Assembly (NCBI RefSeq): GCF_039851965.1
Contig: NZ_CP156675.1
Span: 248,001-312,000 of the forward strand
DNA length: 64,000 nucleotides
Origin: Pseudalkalibacillus hwajinpoensis
GTDB taxonomy: Bacteria > Bacillota > Bacilli > Bacillales > Guptibacillaceae
Reading direction: 5' to 3'
The translations under genes and the position numbers were made by a program. The notes beneath the pieces are model-generated. The model was not told where the DNA came from, searched no databases, and saw nothing but the letters and a program-made list of their open reading frames with translations. Positions 16,712 through 24,935 of this stretch are shown here, piece by piece. Within the stretch, counting starts at the first letter, position 1, and each line of letters opens with the position of its first letter.

Positions 16712-19162
16712 ATGTTACAGTTTCCCATTCAATCGTATCAAGAAAATGTGATTTATACGCATGGTGCGGAAGCCTGGTCTTATTATCGCTTGCAGGAAAG
16801 CACGGTAGGCGTCAATGAACAGGAAGCCGAAAATCATCTTGTGAACCGTCTCCAACGCTTGGCGTTACAGCTTGCCGTTTTTGAAGAAATTGATTATAAG
16901 ATTTTGCCTGTTCCGATTAACGTCGATCAACGGATGGATCATCTAAAAGGAAAGTATAAAGGGAAGTATGCTGAGACAGGGAACTACTACGCAGAACGAG
17001 CCAAAGAAATTCTGCGTGAGGAAGCGAAAAACATGGTGGAGTACAAGTTCTTCATTGGTGTGAAACTAAAACGTCGAGAGCTTGATGAACGACTAATGGC
17101 GACTTTCTCTACTTCATTTAAAAGTATGAATCGGTACCTGCAGAAGCTTGCTGGTTTTGAGGATGATGGGGTCGATGAGTTAACCGCGAGTCTCTTCTGT
17201 GAATCCGAAGAGGATGCGTATACCACCCTTAATAACTTTCTACATGCGTATCGTGTAAAGGAAAAAGAATTGCGCTACCTCATTCGTCACCAGTTTGTTC
17301 GAGGGCAATCGGGGCCTGATGGGGTGGGGAGTGTGTATAGCCTGACGGAAGGCATGCTTGATCCTGGTAAAGCAGGTTATCTCCATATCAAACAGTTGGA
17401 AGAGGAATCCTGGTGCGCGTTTCTTCCCGTTTCTGAATTTCCGATTGATCTCAGCTATACAGACTGGGCATACTTTTTTCAATCTTACTCTTTCCCAGTG
17501 GAAGTCAACATGCGCACAATTTACAAACAGAAAAAAGAAGACGAAAACCAGACGAACAAGATTAAAAAACGGTTTCGAGATCAGGATGCGCAACTTATTG
17601 AAGCCAATGAAGACGATGACAGCTTAATCAATACAGGTCGCGAGCTGTTACATGATTTAGAAAATCAAATAAAAAACCAAGGAAAACCCCTTCTCAGAAC
17701 GCACATTCATTTTGTGGTGTATGGTGCTACGCGTGAAGAAGTTCGAAAGCGAGCCAGAAGACTGAAAATCGACTTTGACGATCACCAAATCGAACTTGTG
17801 CAGCCACTAGCCGATCAACTCCTCTTATTCCATCAATCACTTCCAGCATCTAAGGTTGTTGCTCATGACTGGGAACAGGTTTTAACACCTGAGTCATTTG
17901 CGGAATCTCTTTTTTCACTCACCCGAAAAGTTGGCAATACAGTCGGATTCTATCTTGGAAAAAACATATCGCACGAAGGTGAAAGTGTTGAAAATTCACA
18001 GTCCCTTGTGTTTTATCACCCATTCCTCGCTCACCAGGGCTTACCAGGATCGAAGTATTCGTCACCACACGTGACCATTTCAGGTCCAACTGGTATGGGG
18101 AAATCCTATTTACTTAAGGATATTTTACTTAACGCGGTCTTTTTCGGGGCGAAAATTCTCATGACGGATCCAAAGGACGAAGTTGAAAAAAAGTTCAAGA
18201 ACGCGCTCACCCCAGAAATGGCGCACCAGGCACCTTTTTTTAAAGAAATGATCGAGAGCTTTAACTACATTACGCTCTCTAGTGACATGAGAGATGCTGG
18301 AAAGCTTGATCCCTTGACCTTTCTTGAAGGGGAGGAAGCGACAGACGCAGCCGTAGGCGTGCTTGAATACTTATCTGAGCTTCAATCCAGTGAACGGAAT
18401 ATCAAAACTGCAATTTATAAAGGGGTCCGTCACGTGGTGCAACAGGAGAAGAAGCCGGGTCTTTTAAAAGTCATTCGTTACTTACAGAATTCTAGCGATC
18501 AGGATGTTCGAAATGTTGGTGATTTGCTTTACGAGATTGGGAGAAACGGGATTGCAAAGCTGATGTTTTCAGAAGGGGATGTGGAAGGCATCAGCCTTCA
18601 TGAACAAGTGAACATCTTACAGATTCAAAACCTGAACCTTCCAGACGAGGGAGACATAGCCGTGACGCGTGATGAACATATTGCCGTTGCTCTCATGCAG
18701 CCGTTGGCGAAATTCGCCACGAAGTTTGCGCGCGATGATTCCGTTGTGAAGATGACCATTTTCGAAGAGGCCTGGATGCTGATGAATACAGGGGCTGGCG
18801 ATCGTCTCATTAATGAGTTGTTACGCACTGGCCGATCCTTGCGGTCAGCTGTCTACATCATTACGCAATCCACTTATGAATACAACAAACCCCAGATTAA
18901 GGAGAACATTGGAACAAAGTTCGCTTTTAAAGCCAAGACGACGGAGGAAGCTGGTAACATCATTGAGTTTCTTGGTATGGAAGATAACAAAGTGAATCGC
19001 GATATGTTAAAGAATCTGACCGAAGGGCAGTGCATTGTGGAAGACATGTATGGACGCACTGCCAAGATTCAAACGGATGTCCTGTTTGACGAATGGATCA
19101 GTGCCTTCAATACGAAAGAGAACGATCGAGATGCAGTCGAAACCGAGGAGGCGTTCATCTAA
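16712..19162 (+). CDS. VirB4/ConE-like conjugation ATPase
   Basis: Motor ATPase of the transfer channel, 816 residues from ATG 16712, which has AAGGTGGTG upstream. Walker A is SGPTGMGKSYLL near residue 458 and Walker B is MTIFEEAWMLM near 680. Further motifs (GRSLRSAVYIITQS, GTKFAFKAKTTEEA) match the TcpF/ConE subgroup. The N-terminal half resembles the VirB4 channel-interacting domain and includes a charged linker near 270-310. It is the most conserved gene of the module and appears intact. Its last base overlaps the next ATG. Confidence 0.92.
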   Translation: MLQFPIQSYQENVIYTHGAEAWSYYRLQESTVGVNEQEAENHLVNRLQRLALQLAVFEEIDYKILPVPINVDQRMDHLKGKYKGKYAETGNYYAERAKEILREEAKNMVEYKFFIGVKLKRRELDERLMATFSTSFKSMNRYLQKLAGFEDDGVDELTASLFCESEEDAYTTLNNFLHAYRVKEKELRYLIRHQFVRGQSGPDGVGSVYSLTEGMLDPGKAGYLHIKQLEEESWCAFLPVSEFPIDLSYTDWAYFFQSYSFPVEVNMRTIYKQKKEDENQTNKIKKRFRDQDAQLIEANEDDDSLINTGRELLHDLENQIKNQGKPLLRTHIHFVVYGATREEVRKRARRLKIDFDDHQIELVQPLADQLLLFHQSLPASKVVAHDWEQVLTPESFAESLFSLTRKVGNTVGFYLGKNISHEGESVENSQSLVFYHPFLAHQGLPGSKYSSPHVTISGPTGMGKSYLLKDILLNAVFFGAKILMTDPKDEVEKKFKNALTPEMAHQAPFFKEMIESFNYITLSSDMRDAGKLDPLTFLEGEEATDAAVGVLEYLSELQSSERNIKTAIYKGVRHVVQQEKKPGLLKVIRYLQNSSDQDVRNVGDLLYEIGRNGIAKLMFSEGDVEGISLHEQVNILQIQNLNLPDEGDIAVTRDEHIAVALMQPLAKFATKFARDDSVVKMTIFEEAWMLMNTGAGDRLINELLRTGRSLRSAVYIITQSTYEYNKPQIKENIGTKFAFKAKTTEEAGNIIEFLGMEDNKVNRDMLKNLTEGQCIVEDMYGRTAKIQTDVLFDEWISAFNTKENDRDAVETEEAFI

Positions 19163-19593
19163 TGAAACGATTGTTTCTATCTCTCATCACTCTGACTATC
19201 CTATTAGCCGGGTGTAATCAGAGCACGTCTCCTGAAGAGATCGCTAAGATTGCTTATGAATGGGAAGAGGCTAAGTTTAATAATAATTATACTAAACAGC
19301 AGGAATTAATTTTTGAAAAAGGGTCTTATGAAGTTGATAAAGGATCTAAAAAAATAGATTCAGGTTTAAATTATGATGATATACAATTTGAAGTTTATTT
19401 CGATACAGAGTTAGAGCATTATTATGTGTTTGCGAATTTTGATAATCCAAATGGAGACAACGCCGTAGAAGATAATGTGGTTTTGCGTGAAAAGAATGAT
19501 GAGTGGAAAGTTGATACAAGCCACAGTTTAGATGTGAGCCGGGAGGAGATTAAAGAGAAGCTTGAACGGAAGTCGTGTATCCACTGCGAATAG
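19162..19593 (+). CDS. Small lipoprotein within the conjugation operon
   Basis: A 143-residue lipoprotein with signal peptide MKRLFLSLITLTILLAGC; lipobox LAGC with Cys18 as the modified residue. The mature part is acidic, AT-rich and lysine-rich, unlike its GC-richer neighbours, which suggests a later insertion into the operon. The ATG overlaps the preceding stop (TAATG). Function unknown; it could be an entry-exclusion or channel-associated lipoprotein, but that is inference from position. A Cys pair (CIHC) near the C-terminus is notable. Confidence 0.75.
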   Translation: MKRLFLSLITLTILLAGCNQSTSPEEIAKIAYEWEEAKFNNNYTKQQELIFEKGSYEVDKGSKKIDSGLNYDDIQFEVYFDTELEHYYVFANFDNPNGDNAVEDNVVLREKNDEWKVDTSHSLDVSREEIKEKLERKSCIHCE

Positions 19594-19603
19594 GAGGGGT
19601 GAA

Positions 19604-21799
19604 ATGAGGTTCCTGAAAAGAGGGTTGAGTTTCGGTTTCGTGATGTTGTTTCTACTTTTGCCGACGGCTTCCTTCGCTGAAGAACCTTCTCCGATAGTCC
19701 AGAAAAATGAGGAAACGTTGGGTCGAGTAACGCTGGAAAGCAAAGAATATCCTCTTGAACATTATCGAATGGAGGCCGACATCGGGAATGGTTTGAAAGA
19801 AGTAGGTGACGGGGCTCTTCATGCGATCAATCAGGGGATGTGGGGGTTTAATAAGACGATTGCTAGTTTTACCCTTTATTCGATCAACCAGCTTATGTCA
19901 TTCGATTTGATAAGCAGTATGGTTAGTGAAGCTGGAGTGATGAGTGAACGTATTTATGAATTGATGTCCGGGACCTTTTTGTCTCTTTTCATCATTTTCG
20001 TAGGTGCTTCCGCAGCCTGGCGTTATTTTGTCAATCATCAGGTCAGTCATGCGGTAAAAGCGATTTTAGGGGCATTGGGCATCATGGTACTGACGTTTTG
20101 GTTTTTCTCGAATGCCACAGGAAATATCCAGTGGTTGAATGAAAGAGGCGCCGAGCTTGAGGGGATTGCAAGCTCAGCTAATGTGCTGATTAGCTCTGAC
20201 GAATTTGACTCGAATGCCGCGTACGACCCAAAAGAAGGGACTGCGGTGTTAGAAAATCAGTTGTTTAACCTGATGGTTAAACGGCCTTACTTATTGTTGA
20301 ATTATGGGTCTACGAAAGAAGCAGAAGTAGTAAGTGAGGATCCAAATCGAGTGAATAAGTTACTGGAGGTCAAGCCTTTTACAAATGAAGGTATTGAGGA
20401 TCGCAAAAATATAGTTAAGGAAGAAGTTACAGAGCTAGATAACAAACAAATGTCACCTCAATTTAGTGGAGAACGCTTTGGTTACCTTATTATCACGATC
20501 ATCTCCACCATTGCCCTATCGATCCCTGTCTTGTTGTTGGGTGCCTTTAAGTTTTTGCTTCAAGTATGGTTCTTAGCGCTTGTTATTTTCACAGCGATTC
20601 CTCTCGTTCTCTCGTTAATCCCAGCTTATAGTGAGAGTGCATTGAATCATGGGAAAAAGCTTGTTGGGGTTCTGATGATGAAAGCTGGTCTCGTGCTTTT
20701 AATTGCGGTTATTACGGGCCTTGTTACCTTACTCTATGAATCTGTCAAAGTGACGAATGGAGTGGAAGGTTACGCGTTTGTTGTTTTCTTAATCTGTCTT
20801 ACGATGTGGGGCTTATTCAAGTATCGTTCTGAAATCTTTGAAGTAGCGTCTGCCGGTATGGTTCAGGGCCAGCAAGTCGTCGAGCGAGCGACTACTAAAT
20901 CCATTGATAAAGTAGGGGAGGCGAGGCAGAAAACGACGCAAACGGCAACCCGGATGGTTGGGAAAGCTCATAAAAGCTATCAGAACCAAAAGCGCTATTC
21001 TGAAAGAGAAGAAAAAGTTGCAGAGCGTAAGACAGCCACAGGTGGTTCAGTTGAAAATGGGAAACGATCTGAACAGAGAAAAGCATCAGGGGAAATGCAA
21101 TCTCAATCACAACAGACGATAACGAATAAGAAAGGGGCATCTATCGCTGGAACAGGAGTTGAAACGACTCGGTCAGCTGCGCGGACTGCTGGAGATGGCG
21201 TGGTGAATTTACGTGATTATAAAAAGGGAAGGGAGGAAACGTCCATCAATAAAAAGGATGGCGTTCAAGGAAAGCCTTCGGAAGGGCCTCCTTCACAAGG
21301 GCGAAAAGCAGAAGTACGGAAACAAAGAGAGAACAGGCAAGAACAGGTGAAAGGGGCGACTCAACGAGGAGGACGAGACGTTCAAAACGCTTATCGTTCT
21401 GTTTTTGAAACACGTTCCCCAAACCCTACGAAAGCCACAGAAAGTAAGGAGAAACATAGGGGAGATTCTCGTCAGGAACGTAGCAATAAAGGTAACACGA
21501 CACCTGCTCTTTCCAATAGTCGTAATCCTGGCGTGTCTGATGCTGAGAGAATCGAGAGAAAAAAAGCATTAACGTCTAGTAAACACGATTCAGTATCCCA
21601 GGTGCCATCTCGACGCCGTAAACTCTTTTCTGAACGTACTGTAAGTGAACGTGAGGCGGCTGTTTCGGTTGACCCGGACAAGCCGATCACAAAATGGGAA
21701 GCGCAGCAACAGATTGATAAACGGCGTGCGAGATCTCATGCCCTAGATCGATCGGAAAGCCGTAAACCAGGGCGTCATCATTCTAAAAGGCGAAAATGA
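19604..21799 (+). CDS. VirB6/TrbL-like (TcpH-type) conjugation membrane protein
   Basis: Polytopic channel protein, 731 residues from ATG 19604, preceded by AGGAGGGG. It has a cleavable signal peptide ending near ASFAEEPS. Hydrophobic helices cluster at about 125-150, 155-175, 285-330, 350-380 and 385-405. The C-terminal 300 residues (about 425-731) form a long, strongly basic, low-complexity cytoplasmic tail rich in Arg, Lys, Ser and Gln. TcpH/ConG-like proteins often have such tails, but this one is long. In-frame codons upstream to 19562 overlap the lipoprotein gene and lack a site. Confidence 0.8.
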   Translation: MRFLKRGLSFGFVMLFLLLPTASFAEEPSPIVQKNEETLGRVTLESKEYPLEHYRMEADIGNGLKEVGDGALHAINQGMWGFNKTIASFTLYSINQLMSFDLISSMVSEAGVMSERIYELMSGTFLSLFIIFVGASAAWRYFVNHQVSHAVKAILGALGIMVLTFWFFSNATGNIQWLNERGAELEGIASSANVLISSDEFDSNAAYDPKEGTAVLENQLFNLMVKRPYLLLNYGSTKEAEVVSEDPNRVNKLLEVKPFTNEGIEDRKNIVKEEVTELDNKQMSPQFSGERFGYLIITIISTIALSIPVLLLGAFKFLLQVWFLALVIFTAIPLVLSLIPAYSESALNHGKKLVGVLMMKAGLVLLIAVITGLVTLLYESVKVTNGVEGYAFVVFLICLTMWGLFKYRSEIFEVASAGMVQGQQVVERATTKSIDKVGEARQKTTQTATRMVGKAHKSYQNQKRYSEREEKVAERKTATGGSVENGKRSEQRKASGEMQSQSQQTITNKKGASIAGTGVETTRSAARTAGDGVVNLRDYKKGREETSINKKDGVQGKPSEGPPSQGRKAEVRKQRENRQEQVKGATQRGGRDVQNAYRSVFETRSPNPTKATESKEKHRGDSRQERSNKGNTTPALSNSRNPGVSDAERIERKKALTSSKHDSVSQVPSRRRKLFSERTVSEREAAVSVDPDKPITKWEAQQQIDKRRARSHALDRSESRKPGRHHSKRRK

Positions 21800-21867
21800 A
21801 GTGGAGAGGTTTATCTTGCCACTAATATTGTTCAATACATCACAATTTTGTTTGGAAAGGAGAACCT

Positions 21868-22905
21868 ATGCAAGGTGTGTTAAGGAAAGGAGCGAAAGTT
21901 GCTGGAGCCGTTACTATTTTTAAAAACCCACTTACCTGGATTGTGGCAGGGATCCTCCTTCTTCTTACGTTTCTTTTTAGCATCGCTATGTTCCTTTCGA
22001 TTAGCCTGGGCGGTGAGAATCAATTCGAATCTGGCATGTCAGGAGAAGAGGCCGGAGGCACGGCACAGGTTTCAGCTGAGGTCTTGCGGTATGAACCGTT
22101 GATTACTCACTATGCAACTGAATATGAAGTGAGTGAATATGTTGGTCTTATTTTGGCACTTATTCAACAAGAGTCAGGAGGCAGGCATTTGGATGTGATG
22201 CAGTCTTCTGAATCCATCGGGCTCCCACCGGGAACCATCACGGATCCTGAATATTCGATTCAACTTGGGGTGAAGTATTTTGCGGAAGTGATGAAACAAT
22301 CGAAAGGGGATATTCATTTAGGGTTGCAATCTTACAATTTTGGTAGTGGGTTTATTGGATACGCGTTAGAGCGAGGTGGCTATTCGAAAGAAGTCGCCAT
22401 TGATTTTAGTGAGATGATGGCCGTAAAGATGGGGTGGGAGACCTATGGTGACGTGAATTACGTTCAACATGTGCTTCGCTATTATGATATGGAAACAGAC
22501 AGTGTACTCGTTCAGGGAGATGGGACCCAAACGTTTGATGTAGCAGAAGTTCACGGGATTATGAAGAAGTATCTCGGCCGCCCGTACGTATGGGGCGGAC
22601 GGACCCCAGCAGCAGGAGGGTTTGACTGTTCCGGCTTACTTGAATACGCGTTTGCGCAAGTTGGCATTGATTTATATGGCACGGCCCAATCTCAGTATGA
22701 CAAAACAGTACCAGTTTCTGAAGAGCGCATTAAACCTGGAGATTTGGTATTTTTTTCAACATATAAGCCTGGCGCCTCTCATGTCGGCATGTATGTGGGG
22801 GATGGGCAATTTATCAATGCGAATAGTGGGAACGGAACCTCGTATTCTTCCGTGGATCAGTGGAAAAGCTTATATCCCTTCTTAGGGTTTAGACGGGTTC
22901 AGTAA
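21868..22905 (+). CDS. CwlT-like bifunctional cell-wall hydrolase
   Basis: Peptidoglycan hydrolase that opens the wall for the transfer channel, 345 residues. One membrane helix (about 23-47) is followed by a lytic transglycosylase/lysozyme-like domain (about 75-200) with catalytic Glu102 in LIQQESGG, then an NlpC/P60 DL-endopeptidase domain (about 225-345) with Cys254 in GGFDCSGLLEY and His305 in GASHVGMYVG. This is the same two-domain order as CwlT of ICEBs1 and TcpG-like proteins. It has a good GGAAAGGAG site. Its stop overlaps the next gene's start. Confidence 0.92.
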   Translation: MQGVLRKGAKVAGAVTIFKNPLTWIVAGILLLLTFLFSIAMFLSISLGGENQFESGMSGEEAGGTAQVSAEVLRYEPLITHYATEYEVSEYVGLILALIQQESGGRHLDVMQSSESIGLPPGTITDPEYSIQLGVKYFAEVMKQSKGDIHLGLQSYNFGSGFIGYALERGGYSKEVAIDFSEMMAVKMGWETYGDVNYVQHVLRYYDMETDSVLVQGDGTQTFDVAEVHGIMKKYLGRPYVWGGRTPAAGGFDCSGLLEYAFAQVGIDLYGTAQSQYDKTVPVSEERIKPGDLVFFSTYKPGASHVGMYVGDGQFINANSGNGTSYSSVDQWKSLYPFLGFRRVQ

Positions 22906-23453
22906 TGGAGGTGAGAGCGCTGGAGCCAGGTCAAAAGATGAAGTACCTCTTGCTTATAATTGGATTTATCGCGACGGCTGTGGTTATTGTATACGTCTTT
23001 AGCTTGCAGACACAATTACGAGATGTTCGAGCGAATCAACATTACTATGAGGAACAAATCGCCTCACTCTCTACGGTCAGCAATACGAATGCGCAGGACG
23101 TTAATCGAGCGTTTCTAGAAATTTTTTTCACCTACAAAAAGACAGCTGAGCGATACAAAGACATTCAACCTTTCATGACCGATCAAGGGCATCAGGCGAT
23201 CCACCCTTCAGGCACTGAGCTTCCTAAGTCAGAGCCATCAGTTCAGTCCACCATGGTAGGGTTGAAATCATTTGAGTACCAGTCGTCCAAAACGGAAGCA
23301 GAATTTTTTAATGAATTTAATCTCAGTACAGAATTCAATGATGTCACAAACACAGAAACGGTCATTGTCAAAACATCTTTGGTTTATGTGAAAGAGCAAG
23401 GGTGGAAGATTGATGATGTTGAGTTTATCGGTCAGCTTACAGGAAGAGAATAA
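22905..23453 (+). CDS. Small membrane-anchored transfer protein (VirB8-like fold possible)
   Basis: A 182-residue protein: short cytoplasmic N-terminus, one membrane helix (about 14-30), a short coiled region, then an extracellular domain with the NTF2-like feel of VirB8/TcpC proteins. The ATG overlaps the CwlT-like stop (TAATG), and it is the last gene of the operon. No specific motif was recognised; function is inferred from context. Confidence 0.6.
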   Translation: MEVRALEPGQKMKYLLLIIGFIATAVVIVYVFSLQTQLRDVRANQHYYEEQIASLSTVSNTNAQDVNRAFLEIFFTYKKTAERYKDIQPFMTDQGHQAIHPSGTELPKSEPSVQSTMVGLKSFEYQSSKTEAEFFNEFNLSTEFNDVTNTETVIVKTSLVYVKEQGWKIDDVEFIGQLTGRE

Positions 23454-23491
23454 AATGATAAAAGAAGATGGAATTAAAGAGGTTTTCTACA

Positions 23492-23635
23492 TTGAATTAC
23501 TGCACCATTAATCCAAAATTACCAATAATATCACCTTACCTGAATGGAATGAGTTATCGTGATGCGGTCCTCTTGGAACGGATTATTGAAATTTTTTTGA
23601 TTAATAAGACATTATTTCACCTCTTTTTCATTTAA
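23492..23635 (+). CDS. Possible 47-residue protein after the conjugation operon
   Basis: TTG-started ORF with a weak AAAGAGG site, containing GMSYRDAVLLERIIEIF, which has protein-like character, and ending in a hydrophobic tail. No family recognised. It could be a small regulatory peptide or a fragment. Confidence 0.3.
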   Translation: MNYCTINPKLPIISPYLNGMSYRDAVLLERIIEIFLINKTLFHLFFI

Positions 23636-23677
23636 CAAAAAGGGTGGAGGACATTGTTCTTCGCTGTTTTATTCGCT

Positions 23678-23746
23678 TTAATAAAAAACAACAGCTGCGC
23701 CAACAATGATCAACAAGATCAACAACACCACGATGAGAGCAAACCT
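23678..23746 (-). pseudogene. Remnant of a YjcZ-type sporulation peptide
   Basis: An open stretch ends FALIVVLLILLIIVGAAVVF plus Tyr and stop, which matches the hydrophobic tail of the YjcZ/small sporulation peptide family (FALIVVLFILLIIVGA type). A TGA precedes it in frame, so the Gly/Tyr-rich N-terminus and start codon are missing. Probably a decayed copy. Confidence 0.42.
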
Positions 23747-23759
23747 GGTTCATAGTCCT

Positions 23760-24125
23760 AACTCATTTTGCTTTTATACAACGGATGTAGTAGTGTATGA
23801 ATCTTAGTTGATAAGAGTGGACGGAAAAAATGTTTTGTTTAAAGAAATTCCTGGTTTGTAACGAACCAAGTCAATCTGCTTAAGCAAGGGAGAGGAACCC
23901 TATACTTCAATGACTATATGACTTATTTCTCTGAAAGGGTTTGGTTATACAGTCCTAACCCGTTCTTTAGCTTTGGATTATCTTCTCAAACATCTACAGG
24001 ATAAAGAGGTACTTTAATATTTTAAATCAAAAAAAGATTTTAATATAAAATTTTTACGTTGAAATCCCGATTAATAGAAATGGAAGAAAATATTTCTATT
24101 TACTCATCGAGTCGATATGAGTGAA
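23760..24125. other. Intergenic stretch without recognised features
   Basis: AT-rich sequence with frequent stops in all frames. I see no gene, clear terminator or repeat family here. Confidence 0.5.
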
Positions 24126-24133
24126 AGCAGGAG

Positions 24134-24310
24134 GTGCTCAAAATTAAGAAAAAATTTACCAAAAATGAACTTATAGTAGAAATTGAAAGATTAAGAGGCG
24201 AAATGGTGAGAACCGCCAAGAATAGAGGTTTAAGCAGTAAGGATGTGCTAATAGTTAGTCAAGAGTTGGATGTTTTTTTAAATCTATTACAAAATCAGAT
24301 GAGGGGTTGA
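24134..24310 (+). CDS. Spo0E-like aspartyl-phosphate phosphatase
   Basis: Small helical protein of the Spo0E/YnzD family, which dephosphorylates Spo0A-P and so delays sporulation. The segment ELIVEIERLRGEMVRTAKNR is followed by the diagnostic motif VSQELDVFLN. The start is ambiguous: GTG 24134 lies inside the ribosome site, whereas a canonical AGGAGGTG is ideally spaced for ATT 24143, and no in-frame ATG occurs before residue 21 or so. If ATT is used the protein has 55 residues. One base separates it from the next gene, so they form an operon. Confidence 0.75.
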   Translation: MLKIKKKFTKNELIVEIERLRGEMVRTAKNRGLSSKDVLIVSQELDVFLNLLQNQMRG

Positions 24311-24311
24311 G

Positions 24312-24503
24312 ATGTATATAAAAGTAGAAGATTTAAAAATGGGTGATATCTTAATGCAACTTATTAAAAATGATGACGTACTGCTAGTGAAACGAGGTAG
24401 TATTCTTATACAGAATATGCTTGTGAGATTAAAGCAATGGGGGATTAAGAGAGTTGAAATTGAAAGTCATAGTTCATCACGGAGTGAATCGACACTCATA
24501 TAG
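24312..24503 (+). CDS. Stand-alone N-terminal domain of an HD-GYP-type protein
   Basis: A 63-residue ORF whose sequence (MYIKVEDLKMGDIL ... LKQWGIKRVEIES) resembles the N-terminal module of Bacillaceae HD-GYP c-di-GMP phosphodiesterases. The catalytic HD-GYP domain is absent: the ORF ends at a junction where a truncated minus-strand HTH gene begins, and the two overlap by 27 bases. It may be a remnant, or a free-standing domain partnered with the Spo0E-like gene one base upstream. Confidence 0.5.
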   Translation: MYIKVEDLKMGDILMQLIKNDDVLLVKRGSILIQNMLVRLKQWGIKRVEIESHSSSRSESTLI

Positions 24504-24686
24504 ATAAATACGTTCTCCTTTTTCGTTTCTTTCAAAAGTATATCCGGATTTTTCTAAATCTATGGACCATCTTCTTAGTGTAGAGGTAATTACCTCTAAT
24601 TCTGTAGCGACATCCTTAGCGAAATATCCAAACTCTGATGCGTTTTTAAATGCGTTCACCTCCAGGTCTTCATTTAATTCTATCAC
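24477..24686 (-). pseudogene. Truncated MerR-like HTH protein
   Basis: Contains FAKDVATELEVITSTLRRWS and IDLEKSGYTFERNEKGERIY, the winged-helix part of MerR/RacA-like or DUF3967-type proteins common in Bacillus phages and plasmids. Such proteins continue with a coiled-coil region after this point; here similarity breaks after ERIYLYE and the frame soon stops. An internal GTG could be the start. Probably a 3'-truncated remnant. Confidence 0.5.
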
Positions 24687-24758
24687 TATTTATTTTTATC
24701 CTGCACTTATAGTGTTTTAAATTAAAAAGATAAGCAAAAAAACTCCTATGCTAGCATG

Positions 24759-24870
24759 ATAAAAAGGACGTAAGAGAAAACGTCCTTTTGACTATACAAT
24801 TGTATTGAAGTTGCTTTCCCCTTTGAAATACATTATGTGATTCGCTTTTAAAAGGTCTTCGAATGAAATT
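24759..24870. repeat. Hairpin repeat family A, copy 1
   Basis: AAAAAGGACGTAAGAGAAAA followed by CGTCCTTTTGACTATACAA, then a conserved flank (CTTTCCCCTTTGAAATACATTATG). Copies occur at 38142 and 60048 in the same orientation. Here it may also terminate the downstream-facing amidase gene, since it lies beyond that gene's 3' end. Confidence 0.75.
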
Positions 24871-24935
24871 TAGCTCTTCCACTCAAAGGATTAATTTTTA
24901 AGTGTTTTGGGTTTTTTAGTATTAAAATTTGAGTA

